DNA of 28,007 nucleotides from an uncultured Acetatifactor sp. (GCA_910586775.1 CAJUJN010000056.1:1-28007); one strand, 5' to 3'. Counted from the stretch's first letter, positions 15,919 to 24,016 are shown. A program made the numbers and translations. The notes: a model not told the origin generated them from the letters alone.

Positions 15919-16779
15919 ATGGGTCAGGTGTACGAGAAACTTCAGAAATGTTATGAAAATGTCAGGCAGAAAATGGAAGAGGCGCATGTGATGGATTTTG
16001 TGCCTAAAGTGGCGATCGTGCTGGGGTCAGGCCTGGGAGATTTCGCGGAGACGGTTCGGGTGGAGTATGAACTGCCCTATGGAGAGATAGAAGGTTTTCC
16101 TGTCTCAACCGTGCCGGGACATGCGGGAAAGTTTATCTTCGGCTATGTGGGGCAGGTGCCTGTGGCGTGCATGAAGGGCAGGGTGCATTATTATGAGGGA
16201 TATCCCATCAGCGACGTGGTGCTGCCTGTCCGGCTGCTGAAGCTGCTGGGGGCGGAGACTTTGTTTCTGACCAACGCGGCAGGGGGCGTGAACCCTTCCT
16301 TTCAGGCGGGTGACCTGATGATGATCAAGGATCACATCGGGGTTTTCGCACCAAATCCTTTGATCGGGTCAAATATAGACGAACTGGGAACCAGATTTCC
16401 GGATATGAGCCAGGTATATGATAAGGAACTGCAGAAGCTGATCCGGAAGACGGCCAGAGAACATCATATTTTCCTCCAGGAAGGAATCTACACCCAGCTC
16501 ACAGGGCCTTCCTATGAATCACCTGCGGAAATCCGTATGCTGCGTCTGTTGGGCTGTGACGCGGTGGGAATGAGCACTGTGGCGGAAGCCATTGCCGCCA
16601 ACCATATGGGAATGAAAATATGCGGAATTTCGTGTATCAGCAATCTGGCTGCGGGAATGACAGCCAGTCCGCTGAGCCATAAAGAGGTGCAGGAGGCGGC
16701 TGACATGGCTGCGCCCAACTTTAAGAAACTGGTGACGGAAGTGGTACAGAGTATGGGAGAGAAGACCATGGAAGTATAG
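15919..16779 (+). CDS. punA: Purine-nucleoside phosphorylase (trimeric, family 2)
   Basis: 286 residues. It has the phosphate-binding loop VLGSGLGDFAE (about 34-44), VPGHAGKF, GRVHYYEGY, LTNAAGGVN, GPSYESPAEIR, GMSTVAEAIAANHMG and SNLAAGMTASPLSHKEV. The Asn in CISNLAAG is the residue that in this family contacts N7/O6 of 6-oxopurines, so inosine and guanosine are the expected substrates, cleaved with phosphate to base and ribose-1-phosphate in the cytoplasm. The ATG follows AAGGACGGAG. It is the first gene of a salvage cluster with cytidine deaminase, an amidohydrolase and a purine permease, all on one strand. Confidence 0.95.
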   Translation: MGQVYEKLQKCYENVRQKMEEAHVMDFVPKVAIVLGSGLGDFAETVRVEYELPYGEIEGFPVSTVPGHAGKFIFGYVGQVPVACMKGRVHYYEGYPISDVVLPVRLLKLLGAETLFLTNAAGGVNPSFQAGDLMMIKDHIGVFAPNPLIGSNIDELGTRFPDMSQVYDKELQKLIRKTAREHHIFLQEGIYTQLTGPSYESPAEIRMLRLLGCDAVGMSTVAEAIAANHMGMKICGISCISNLAAGMTASPLSHKEVQEAADMAAPNFKKLVTEVVQSMGEKTMEV

Positions 16780-16896
16780 ATCATGGCAGGCGGGGCGGCG
16801 CCGCAGAACTGCGGGGACAGGTGCAGGTGAAAGGCAGCGCCCGTGAAGTGAGGATGATCCGGACAGGCAGGGATCAGTTCTGAGAAAGGAAGGAAA

Positions 16897-17316
16897 ATGG
16901 AGAATTCGCGGTATACGGATCTGGTAAAAGCGGCGTTGGAGGCCAGGGCAATGGCGTATGTGCCCTATTCTCATTATGCTGTGGGAGCGGCTCTCCTGAC
17001 AGAGGAGGGCGAGATCTACAGAGGCGGAAATATAGAAAATGCATCCTATGGCGCCACCAACTGCGCGGAGCGGACGGCAATCTTCAAGGCAGTCAGCGAG
17101 GGCAGGCGGAAGTTTGCGGCGATTGCCATAGCAGGGGGAATGGAAGGCTGTGAGCCGGAGGACTATGCATATCCCTGCGGCATCTGCAGACAGGTAATGC
17201 AGGAGTTTGCAGGGAAAGGATTCCGGGTACTGGTGGCAAGGAGCGTTTCCGACTGCAGAGAGTATCTGCTGGAAGAGCTGCTGCCTTGTGGATTTGGGGG
17301 TGAGTCTATCAAATGA
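16897..17316 (+). CDS. cdd: Cytidine deaminase
   Basis: 139 residues, the usual size of tetrameric cytidine deaminases. It shows YVPYSHYAVGAALL at the start of the fold, NIENASYGATNCAERTA with the zinc Cys and catalytic Glu, and PCGICRQVMQEF with the two further zinc Cys. It converts cytidine and deoxycytidine to uridine and deoxyuridine. AAAGGAAGG lies just before the ATG. Its stop overlaps the next start (ATGA at 17313-17316), so it is translationally coupled to the amidohydrolase. The 117 bases before it contain no gene. Confidence 0.95.
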   Translation: MENSRYTDLVKAALEARAMAYVPYSHYAVGAALLTEEGEIYRGGNIENASYGATNCAERTAIFKAVSEGRRKFAAIAIAGGMEGCEPEDYAYPCGICRQVMQEFAGKGFRVLVARSVSDCREYLLEELLPCGFGGESIK

Positions 17317-18755
17317 GGATCAGATTGTACAATGCCCGGATACTGACCATGGAGAAAGACAGGCCCGTCTTCTTCGGAGAGGTGTGGGTAAAGGACGAGA
17401 AGATTGTTTATGTGGCGGAGGACAGGCTTTCAGCAGGCCATTCAATAGCGGAAGGGGCTTTAGCAGGCCGGTCAATGGCGGAAGGGGCTTTAGAAGGCCA
17501 GTCAATAGAGGAAGGGGCTTCAGCAGGCCGGTCAATAGCGGAGGGGGCCTCAGCAGGCCGTCCATCGGCAGGAGGGTTCCGGCCGGGACAGGAGCTTCCG
17601 GAGATCAAATGGGACATGGAGCTTGACTGCGGGGGAAATCTGCTGATGCCCGGTTTTAAAAACGCGCATACCCATTCCGGAATGACGTTTTTGCGTTCTT
17701 TTGCAGACGATGTGCCGCTGCAAAAATGGCTGAACGAGAAGGTGTTTCCCATGGAAGCCAGGCTTTCCGGGGAGGATATCTATCATCTGGCAAGGCTGGC
17801 AGTGCTGGAATATCTGACATCGGGCATTACCGCCATATTTGACATGTACTTAAATCCTGACGAGACGGCTGCTGCCTGTATGGATACCGGAATGCGATGT
17901 GTGCTCACAAGCGGGCTGAATCAGTTTACTTCTTCCGTGAAGCAGCAGGAAGAGGAGTATCTGAAATGGAACGGCGGGAATTCATTGATCAGCTATCAGC
18001 TGGGCTTCCACTCGGAATATACCTGCTCGAAACAGCTGCTGCAGGGTGTGGCGGAGCTGGCCCATGCTTACAGGGCGCCGGTGTATACGCATCTGGCGGA
18101 GACGGAGAAGGAAGTGGAGGGTTGCAGAGAACGTTACGGCATGACACCGGCGGTATTTCTGGACAGCCTGGGAATGTTTGAATATGGGGGCGGGGGATAC
18201 CACTGTGTCCATATGACGGAAGAAGACATGGATGTCTTCGAAAGGCATGGAATGTACGCTGTGACCAATCCGGCTTCCAATGCAAAGCTTGCCAGCGGGA
18301 TCGCTCCCATTGCCGAATATGTGAGAAGGGGGATACCTGTGGCGGTCGGAACGGACGGGCCGGCCAGCAACAACTGCCTTGACATGTTCCGGGAGATGTT
18401 TCTGGTATCCGGTCTGAGCAGGCTCCGCCAGGGGGATGCGTCCAGCCTGGATGCGGAGGAAGTATTGCGTATGGCAACCGTATGCGGCGCCGGCGCCATG
18501 GGGCTTGAAAACGCGGATATCCTGGCTGCAGGCAGGCTGGCGGATATGATTTTGGTGGATCTGCGGCAGCCCAATATGCAGCCCATACACAATATACCGA
18601 AGAATCTTGTCTACAGCGGAAGTAAGGCAAATATATGCATGACTATGGTAAATGGCCGGATCCTTTATCGGGACGGGAAATTTGATGTGGGAGAAAGTCC
18701 GGAGAGGATTTACGCAAAATGCGGGGAGATTGTAAAACGTATTCTATATGCATGA
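17313..18755 (+). CDS. Amidohydrolase, SAH/5'-methylthioadenosine deaminase type
   Basis: 480 residues, about 40 more than is usual because of an inserted repeat. Metal-binding and catalytic motifs of the TRZ/ATZ/MtaD group: GFKNAHTHSGM (HxH, about residues 114-124), GFHSEYTCS, THLAETEKEVEGCRERYG, HCVHMTEEDMDVF, NPASNAKLASGIAPI and VAVGTDGPASNNCLDMF. In the family these bind one divalent metal and deaminate adenosine-like compounds such as S-adenosylhomocysteine, methylthioadenosine or adenosine to inosine-type products. The neighbouring phosphorylase and deaminase fit adenine-nucleoside salvage. Between IVYVAEDRL and LDCGGNLLMPG the normal short loop is replaced by five imperfect 10-residue repeats of the form AGRSIAEGAL (about residues 41-88). 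Exact substrate uncertain. Confidence 0.88.
   Translation: MRIRLYNARILTMEKDRPVFFGEVWVKDEKIVYVAEDRLSAGHSIAEGALAGRSMAEGALEGQSIEEGASAGRSIAEGASAGRPSAGGFRPGQELPEIKWDMELDCGGNLLMPGFKNAHTHSGMTFLRSFADDVPLQKWLNEKVFPMEARLSGEDIYHLARLAVLEYLTSGITAIFDMYLNPDETAAACMDTGMRCVLTSGLNQFTSSVKQQEEEYLKWNGGNSLISYQLGFHSEYTCSKQLLQGVAELAHAYRAPVYTHLAETEKEVEGCRERYGMTPAVFLDSLGMFEYGGGGYHCVHMTEEDMDVFERHGMYAVTNPASNAKLASGIAPIAEYVRRGIPVAVGTDGPASNNCLDMFREMFLVSGLSRLRQGDASSLDAEEVLRMATVCGAGAMGLENADILAAGRLADMILVDLRQPNMQPIHNIPKNLVYSGSKANICMTMVNGRILYRDGKFDVGESPERIYAKCGEIVKRILYA
17431..17580. repeat. 30-bp tandem repeat, four copies and a decayed fifth, inside the amidohydrolase gene
   Basis: Full copies lie at 17431, 17461, 17491 and 17521, and a decayed copy at 17551. 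Each unit encodes ten residues like AGRSIAEGAL. The period is a multiple of three, so copy number can change without a frameshift. The copies differ from one another at only a few bases, which points to recent expansion. The region lies in the small N-terminal beta-domain, away from the metal site. Confidence 0.95.
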
Positions 18756-18853
18756 CGGCCGGCCGGGCAATGATTTTGGGGCTTGCTTTTATGGCGGCTC
18801 CTGTAACAGAAATAATGTTTTTCTCTGATCAAACTACATAGGAGGGAGTAAAA

Positions 18854-20281
18854 ATGTTAGAGAAAATGTTTAAACTCAAGGAAAACAAAACCACAGTGAG
18901 AACGGAGATCATCGCCGGACTCACCACATTCATGACGATGGCTTACATCATCGCCCTGAATCCCAATCTGCTCACCGGCTTCGGCGCGGAGGGCATGGCT
19001 CTTTGGAACGGTGTTTTCATGGCTACCTGTATTGCTTCCGCAGTGGGTATGTTCGTGATGGCATTTGTGGCCAACAAGCCCTTTGCCATGGCGCCCGGCA
19101 TGGGACTGAACAGCTTTTTTGCGGTGGTGGTTGCAAACATTGTAACTATGACAGGGATGACTTACCTGGAATCTTTCCAGGCGGCGCTTTGCATTATCCT
19201 GATAGAGGGTATCGTTTTCATCATTCTGTCGGTGTTCAATGTCCGTGAGCAGATCGTGGATGCCATTCCGCTGGGGGTTCGTCTGGGCATTGCGCCTGCC
19301 ATCGGCATGATGCTGATGAATATCGGCATCGGCTCCAACGCAGGGGTTTATTCCGAAACCGGAGGGCCTTTCTATGTTATGAGAGATTTCTTCGGTTCTC
19401 TCACCGCGGGTCTGGCAAAGGATACCATGGATTCAGGGTATTCCACCATGGTTCTCACCGTGGTAACCATGTTTATCGGTCTGTTTGTCATCGTGATTCT
19501 TGCTCAGAAGAAGGTGAAGGCGGCGGTTATCCTGGGTATGCTGGCGGCCAGCATGGTTTACTGGGCAGGGGAATTTATTTTTCTTCATACCAATCCGTTT
19601 GCTTCGCTGGCCCAGGCATCTTTCCTGCCCCCGGTGGGAGATATGGCGTCAACTACGCTGTTTAAGTTCAATTTAAGCGGTTTTGCCCGGATTGGAGGGT
19701 TCACTATTGTAACTTTAATTGTTACATTCTGCATCATTGACATGTTCGACACCATCGGAACGCTGGTAGGGACTGCAAGCCGTGCCGGAATGCTTGACAA
19801 GAACGGCAAAATGCCCCAGATGAAGGAAGCGCTGCTGGCGGATGCGGTAGGTACCGTAGTGGGTTCCGCAACGGGTACTTCCACGGTTACCACATTCGTG
19901 GAGTCCGCTTCCGGCGTAGAGGCAGGAGGGCGTACCGGCCTGACAGCTTTGACCACCGGCATTGTGTTCCTGGCATGTATGTTTATTGCGCCCGTTGCCG
20001 CCATCATTCCCGCAGCGGCCACCTCTTCGGCTCTGATCTATGTAGGTGTGCTGATGCTGACAGGACTTAAAAACGTGCATTTTGACGATATGTGCGAGAC
20101 TGTGCCTGTGGCATTGATGCTGATCGCCATGCCTGTATCCGGCTCCATCGGACATGCCATCGGCATCGGACTGATCACTTATACGGTTATTAAGGTATTT
20201 ACCGGAAAAGCAAAGGATGTATCCGTGCTGACCTATGTGCTTTCCGCGATCTTTCTGATCAAGTTCTTCCTGGTGGCGTAG
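18854..20281 (+). CDS. NCS2-family purine permease (AzgA/PbuG type)
   Basis: 475 residues, rich in membrane helices (12-14 expected). Family signatures: N-terminal TTVRTEIIAGLTTFMTMAYIIALNP, the GMGLNSFFA loop with the preceding KPFAMAPG, IDMFDTIGTLVGTASRAGM, and TGTSTVTTFVESASGVEAGGRTGL in the substrate-binding half. The AzgA/PbuG subgroup carries hypoxanthine, guanine or adenine with protons. It lies 98 bases after the amidohydrolase with GGAGGGAG before the ATG, and would import the bases that the salvage enzymes produce or use. No purine riboswitch signature was seen upstream. Which purine it prefers is not readable. Confidence 0.93.
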   Translation: MLEKMFKLKENKTTVRTEIIAGLTTFMTMAYIIALNPNLLTGFGAEGMALWNGVFMATCIASAVGMFVMAFVANKPFAMAPGMGLNSFFAVVVANIVTMTGMTYLESFQAALCIILIEGIVFIILSVFNVREQIVDAIPLGVRLGIAPAIGMMLMNIGIGSNAGVYSETGGPFYVMRDFFGSLTAGLAKDTMDSGYSTMVLTVVTMFIGLFVIVILAQKKVKAAVILGMLAASMVYWAGEFIFLHTNPFASLAQASFLPPVGDMASTTLFKFNLSGFARIGGFTIVTLIVTFCIIDMFDTIGTLVGTASRAGMLDKNGKMPQMKEALLADAVGTVVGSATGTSTVTTFVESASGVEAGGRTGLTALTTGIVFLACMFIAPVAAIIPAAATSSALIYVGVLMLTGLKNVHFDDMCETVPVALMLIAMPVSGSIGHAIGIGLITYTVIKVFTGKAKDVSVLTYVLSAIFLIKFFLVA

Positions 20282-20395
20282 GGAATATCCGCATAACTTT
20301 TGTATTTTTAGCAGATCATCAGCGCGGGATTCATCTTTTGACCGTCTGGCAAATGTTTTGGATCACGCGCATAGATTGGGAAAAGGAAAACATGT

Positions 20396-22270
20396 ATGGA
20401 ATATTTCGTGTTTGTATTGGCCATGGCAGCTTTTGTGGCGGTTATTTTTATCATGGAGGCTGCACGGGCCAGAAAAGAGGAGAAGAGGTTCATGCTGTCT
20501 TTGTATCAGGATTACGGCAGGACAGTGGAGAAGGAATATGCCCTGGAGCGCTTTGTGAGAATGGACAGCTATTTCAGCAGACACAGAAGAGAGGGGCAGC
20601 TGGACGATATTACATGGAATGATCTGGGAATGGATGATCTTTTCAGGCGAATGAACGACACGCTTTCCGCGTCGGGGGAAGAGTACTTATATTATACATT
20701 GCGGACTTTGAAACAGAGTGATGAAGAACTGCGGCATCTGGAAGAGGTGACAGGATTTTTCTCAGGGCATCCGGACGAGCGGGTGAGGGCGCAGCTGGCA
20801 GCCCGGCGTCTGGGGTATACGGGAAAATATTCCCTTTATGATTATATTGACAATCTGGATATTCTGGGAGAGCGCTCCAACGGGAAGAATATCCTGATGG
20901 ATTTACTGTTCCTGCCGCTGATCGGGGTGATGGCGGTTCATTTTTCCCTGGGTCTTATAGGAATCGTGGTTCTGATCATCTGCAATATCATTTCCTATTT
21001 TAAGGAAAAAGATGAAATAGACCCTTATATCACCAGCTTTTCCTATATTATGAGGCTGATGCAGGCCTGCGGGGAGCTGGAGAAGATCCCTGTGCCTGTA
21101 TGCGGCGGAGAGTGGGCGGAGATCAGGAAGGCGAGAAAGAACCTGCAGGAAATGAAGCGGAATTCCTACTGGGTAATGTCCCCTTACCGGGGCAATGCGT
21201 CCGGGGATGTTCTGGCGGTTCTGATGGACTACATCCGCATGGTATTTCATGTGGATCTGATCAAGTTCAACGGCATGCTGAAGGTGCTGAGAGGGCATAT
21301 CGAGGATGTGGATGCTCTGATCGGGGTGATGGGTTATGTGGAGACTGCCATTGCCATCGGGGCATTCCGGCTGTCCTTAGAGGCGCGTGCGTCCGCAGCT
21401 TTCAGAGCGGACGAAAAGAAGGATGTCTCCGGGGATGCCGCTGAAGTGAATCAGGCAATCGAAGCTGACGGGGCAAAAGAGCGGCAGAAGACAAAAGCAG
21501 CTGCCGTGGACGGCGAAAGCTCATTGGATATCAGGAGAGAACCGGACAGCGGTTATGACGCGAAAAACAGTAAGGGATGGTGTGTTCCGGAGTTTATCGG
21601 CGAGGAGCTGATCGAGATCGCGCAGGGGTATCATCCGCTGCTGGAGAGACCGGTGAAAAACGGGATCACGGCACGGCGGGGCGTGCTGCTCACAGGCTCC
21701 AACGCATCCGGCAAATCCACGTTCCTGAAAACGGTTGCCGTCAACGCAATCCTTGCCCAGACCATTCATACCTGTGCGGCGGACGCTTATCGGGCGCCCT
21801 TTTTCCAGGTTTATTCCTCCATGGCGCTGAAGGACGATATTGCGTCCGGAGAAAGTTATTATATCGTGGAGATCAAGGCGCTGAAACGGATACTGGACGC
21901 GGCAGCCCAAAGATCAGGCATGATCCTCTGCTTTGTGGACGAGGTACTGCGGGGGACCAACACGGTGGAACGTATCGCGGCATCCACACAGATTTTGAAG
22001 TCCCTCGGACATTCGGGAATCCTTTGCTTTGCGGCAACCCATGATATTGAGCTGACGGAACTGCTTCAGAATGATTTCGACAATTATCATTTTGAGGAGG
22101 ATGTAAGGGACGGCGACATCTTTTTCAACTACAGGCTGAAATCCGGCAAGGCTACCACCAGAAATGCCATCAGGCTGCTGGAACTGATGGGGTATGATCA
22201 GGCCGTGATAGAGCGGGCTTCGGCTCAGGCGGAGCAATTTGTGGCTTCCGGGGTCTGGAAGCTGACATAG
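20396..22270 (+). CDS. Membrane-anchored MutS-family ATPase
   Basis: 624 residues. One helix lies at the very N-terminus (about 3-21) and a hydrophobic hairpin at about 167-203. The middle lever-like helical part is followed by a charged, low-complexity stretch (about 340-395). The C-terminal MutS ATPase domain shows LLTGSNASGKSTFLKTVA (Walker A, about 432-445), ALKDDIASGESYYIVEIKALKRIL, ILCFVDEVLRGTNTVERIAAS (Walker B and signature) and CFAATHDIELTELL. It lacks the mismatch-binding N-terminal domains of MutS and the Smr domain of MutS2. It belongs to the group of MutS-like ATPases with membrane segments whose role is unclear. AAAAGGAAAA precedes the ATG by five bases. Confidence 0.88.
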   Translation: MEYFVFVLAMAAFVAVIFIMEAARARKEEKRFMLSLYQDYGRTVEKEYALERFVRMDSYFSRHRREGQLDDITWNDLGMDDLFRRMNDTLSASGEEYLYYTLRTLKQSDEELRHLEEVTGFFSGHPDERVRAQLAARRLGYTGKYSLYDYIDNLDILGERSNGKNILMDLLFLPLIGVMAVHFSLGLIGIVVLIICNIISYFKEKDEIDPYITSFSYIMRLMQACGELEKIPVPVCGGEWAEIRKARKNLQEMKRNSYWVMSPYRGNASGDVLAVLMDYIRMVFHVDLIKFNGMLKVLRGHIEDVDALIGVMGYVETAIAIGAFRLSLEARASAAFRADEKKDVSGDAAEVNQAIEADGAKERQKTKAAAVDGESSLDIRREPDSGYDAKNSKGWCVPEFIGEELIEIAQGYHPLLERPVKNGITARRGVLLTGSNASGKSTFLKTVAVNAILAQTIHTCAADAYRAPFFQVYSSMALKDDIASGESYYIVEIKALKRILDAAAQRSGMILCFVDEVLRGTNTVERIAASTQILKSLGHSGILCFAATHDIELTELLQNDFDNYHFEEDVRDGDIFFNYRLKSGKATTRNAIRLLELMGYDQAVIERASAQAEQFVASGVWKLT

Positions 22271-22369
22271 CGTACGGCAATGGGGAACGCAGCGAAATGC
22301 CGGGAAACGGATATACGGATTTTGCGGGAAAAGTTTGCAGGAAAATGGGAAAAACAGATGTGGGATAAC

Positions 22370-22399
22370 TTGACGGGAGGCCCCGATATCTGTTATACT
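22370..22399 (+). promoter_or_regulatory. Promoter for the small membrane peptide and HAD remnant
   Basis: TTGACG (22370-22375) and TATACT (22394-22399) with an 18-base spacer. Transcription would start near 22406, which places the hairpin at 22408-22449 at the 5' end of the RNA. Confidence 0.6.
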
Positions 22400-22407
22400 G
22401 GAAAGCA

Positions 22408-22449
22408 GGGAAGACTCCGCACCGGTAAGATGATGCGGAAGTGATTCCC
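22408..22449 (+). ncRNA. Structured 5' leader hairpin
   Basis: GGGAA (22408-22412) pairs with TTCCC (22445-22449), and TCCGCA (22416-22421) pairs with TGCGGA (22434-22439), with a 12-base apical loop and an asymmetric internal loop. GAAGACTC occurs at 22410-22417 inside the stem and again at 22456-22463 just after it, so two alternative pairings are possible. It does not match a riboswitch class I know. Confidence 0.4.
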
Positions 22450-22485
22450 CGATAAGAAGACTCTGAAAGTAAGAAGGGATAAATC

Positions 22486-22635
22486 ATGTTAGTCAGTTTT
22501 TTAAATTCATTTATGTCCTATTTTGTGCAGATGCTTGTGATCGTAGCAGTGGCAGGGGTTGCCACCGCCATCGGGATCACCATGGCTAAGAAGAAAGCCG
22601 CGGAGGCTGCCGCGGATAAAGGTGGCAATGCATAA
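22486..22635 (+). CDS. Small single-span membrane protein, 49 residues
   Basis: MLVSFLNSFMSYFVQMLVIV begins a hydrophobic helix of about 30 residues that ends at GITMAKKK, followed by an Ala/Lys tail ending DKGGNA. The positive residues after the helix suggest the C-terminus faces the cytoplasm. GAAGGGA lies seven bases before the ATG. The HAD gene's ATG (22628) overlaps its last codons, so the two were translationally coupled. Function not recognised. Confidence 0.72.
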   Translation: MLVSFLNSFMSYFVQMLVIVAVAGVATAIGITMAKKKAAEAAADKGGNA

Positions 22636-22892
22636 GTTCACAACGATTCTGTGGGACGTGGATGATACGCTTCTCGATTTCACGTACTCCCGGGCCCCTG
22701 CATAATGCTTTGGAACTGCCGGAAAATAACCTACGCATTTTGTTTAGAGTAAACCTGATAAAATCTGTAGATACTGCAACAGACTTGCGTAGGTTATTTG
22801 GAGGCATTTCCTTTCGCTCTGCGGGAAGAGAGATCAGGGAAGAGCAGCTTCGCGCCCGCTGTGATCAGGTATGCTGGAGGTTGTTTCGCGGA
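22628..22892 (+). pseudogene. Broken HAD hydrolase (YjjG-like) gene: frameshift, element insertion and lost 3' end
   Basis: The ATG at 22628 gives MHKFTTILWDVDDTLLDFTYSR, a perfect HAD motif I (DVDDT) with the start typical of YjjG-like nucleotidases. The frame then stops at TAA 22703-22705. Dropping one C from the run at 22695-22698 would restore ...YSRALHNALEL. A palindromic element of about 100 bases follows. Directly after it, SFRSAGREIREEQLRARCDQVCWRLFRG (about 22809-22892) resembles the next segment of the same HAD cap region. The sequence then passes into the start of the WYL gene, so HAD motifs II-IV (about 170 residues) are missing. Intact YjjG-like enzymes dephosphorylate noncanonical nucleotides. 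The N-terminal identification is firm; that of the second fragment is a recollection of the family pattern. Confidence 0.75.
22712..22811 (+). mobile_element. Palindromic MITE-like element, copy 1 (about 100 bp)
   Basis: Terminal inverted repeats AAATAACCTACGCA (22724-22737) and TGCGTAGGTTATTT (22786-22799) are exact. They extend imperfectly outwards to GGAACTGCC at 22712 and GGCATTTCC at 22811. Inside are two smaller hairpins, GTTTA-gag-TAAAC (22742-22754) and TCTGT...ACAGA (22764-22768/22779-22783). The strand can therefore fold as a three-way junction. It interrupts the HAD gene. A reverse-oriented copy lies at 27954-28007. No transposase is present. The exact ends and any target duplication cannot be fixed from one full copy. 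Confidence 0.8.
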
Positions 22893-23888
22893 ATGGCAAA
22901 GTCATCGGGACAGAAGCTGAAGCTTCTCTATATAATTAAATTTCTGTCAGAGAATACGGATGAAGAGCATCCCGCCAGCACATCCGATATCATCGCTTAT
23001 CTTGAGGCCAATGACATTCACTCCCAGAGGAAAAGTGTCTATGACGATATGGAAAAGCTCTGCGATTTCGGATATGATATCGTGCAGGTGCACAGCAGGC
23101 TCGGGGGCGGCTATTACATGGCGGGCAGGGAGTTTGAACTGGCGGAGTTAAAGCTGTTGGTGGACGCGGTGCAGTCCTCCCGTTTCCTTACGACGAAAAA
23201 GTCGCGGAGCCTGATCGGGAAGCTGGAGCAGATGGCCGGAAAGCACAATGCGGGCATGCTGCAGCGGCAGGTGTATGTAGCCGGGCGCATCAAGACGGGG
23301 AACGAGAGCATTTATTACAATATTGATACGATCCACAGGGCCATTCAGGAGAATCGTCAGATCACATTTCAGTATCTGGACTGGAATCTGAAAAAGGAGC
23401 TGGTTCCCAGGGCAAACAGCGAGAAGCAGGTAAGCCCCTGGGCGCTTATCTGGCAGGATGAAAACTATTACCTGGCGGCATATGACGACAGAGACGGCGT
23501 CATGAAGCATTACCGCGTGGACAAGATGGGAAAGACGGAATTGCGCAAGGAAGCCAGAGCGGGTATGGAGCAGTTCGCGAAAGTGGATCTGGCTGCCTAT
23601 ACGAACCAGATTTTCGGCATGTACGGCGGGGAAGAGGCGGTGGTGACAATGCAGTTTCCGGACAGGCTCATCGGCGTGGTGCTGGACCGCTTCGGGAGAG
23701 AGGCGGATATCCGCCAGACGGAGGAAGGGGGATTCCTCATCCGCGCCAGGGTGACGGTAAGCGGGCAGTTTTTCGGGTGGCTGGCAGGGATCGGGCGGGA
23801 TGCCGTTATTGTCAGCCCGGAATCCGTCAGGGAGCAGTACAGAAAGTGGCTGGAGGATATTCTGGGAACCGCTCTCTGTGCCATGTAA
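22893..23888 (+). CDS. WYL-domain transcriptional regulator
   Basis: 331 residues from the ATG at 22893 (GGAGG at 22876-22880), the family's usual start MAKSSGQKLKLLYIIKFL. The open frame extends back to 22662 only because the palindromic element and HAD remnant are readable. An N-terminal winged-helix HTH (about 1-75: TSDIIAYLEANDIHSQRKSVYDDMEKL) is followed by a WYL domain (about 130-220, with VSPWALIWQDENYYLAAYDD) and the C-terminal extension of this family. Members bind nucleic-acid or nucleotide ligands and regulate DNA-damage, defence or metabolic genes. It ends in a strong terminator, so it is separate from nrdD. Its target is unknown. Confidence 0.88.
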   Translation: MAKSSGQKLKLLYIIKFLSENTDEEHPASTSDIIAYLEANDIHSQRKSVYDDMEKLCDFGYDIVQVHSRLGGGYYMAGREFELAELKLLVDAVQSSRFLTTKKSRSLIGKLEQMAGKHNAGMLQRQVYVAGRIKTGNESIYYNIDTIHRAIQENRQITFQYLDWNLKKELVPRANSEKQVSPWALIWQDENYYLAAYDDRDGVMKHYRVDKMGKTELRKEARAGMEQFAKVDLAAYTNQIFGMYGGEEAVVTMQFPDRLIGVVLDRFGREADIRQTEEGGFLIRARVTVSGQFFGWLAGIGRDAVIVSPESVREQYRKWLEDILGTALCAM

Positions 23889-23919
23889 CGGAAATCCGGA
23901 GGAGATCCTCTGTCAATAG

Positions 23920-23961
23920 AAAGATATCCTAAATTTTGGATATCTTTTTTGTATATTTTTT
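23920..23961 (+). terminator. Rho-independent terminator after the WYL gene
   Basis: AAAGATATCC (23920-23929) pairs with GGATATCTTT (23938-23947) around an 8-base loop and runs into a T-rich tract to 23961. It is placed 32 bases after the WYL stop. Confidence 0.9.
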
Positions 23962-23975
23962 TCGGAAAGACTTCA

Positions 23976-24004
23976 TTGACAATCTGCTGTTTCTTTCTTA
24001 TACT
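23976..24004 (+). promoter_or_regulatory. nrdDG promoter
   Basis: TTGACA (23976-23981, 6 of 6) and TATACT (23999-24004, 5 of 6) are spaced by exactly 17 bases. Transcription would start near 24011, about 270 bases before nrdD. Confidence 0.82.
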
Positions 24005-24016
24005 GTTATGTATCCG

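Noticed and set aside
17320..17565. 81-codon minus-strand frame with leucine-rich repeats (LLTGLLKPLP)
   Set aside because: It is a by-product of the 30-bp repeat in the amidohydrolase gene, which has clear catalytic motifs on the other strand.
17431..17580. CRISPR-like array
   Set aside because: Units are directly adjacent with no spacers and lie in frame within a gene; the same reasoning excludes 5838-6041.
22662..22892. N-terminal extension of the WYL regulator by 77 residues
   Set aside because: The extension is made of HAD remnant and the palindromic element read in frame. The family start MAKSSGQKLKLLY with its own ribosome site begins at 22893.
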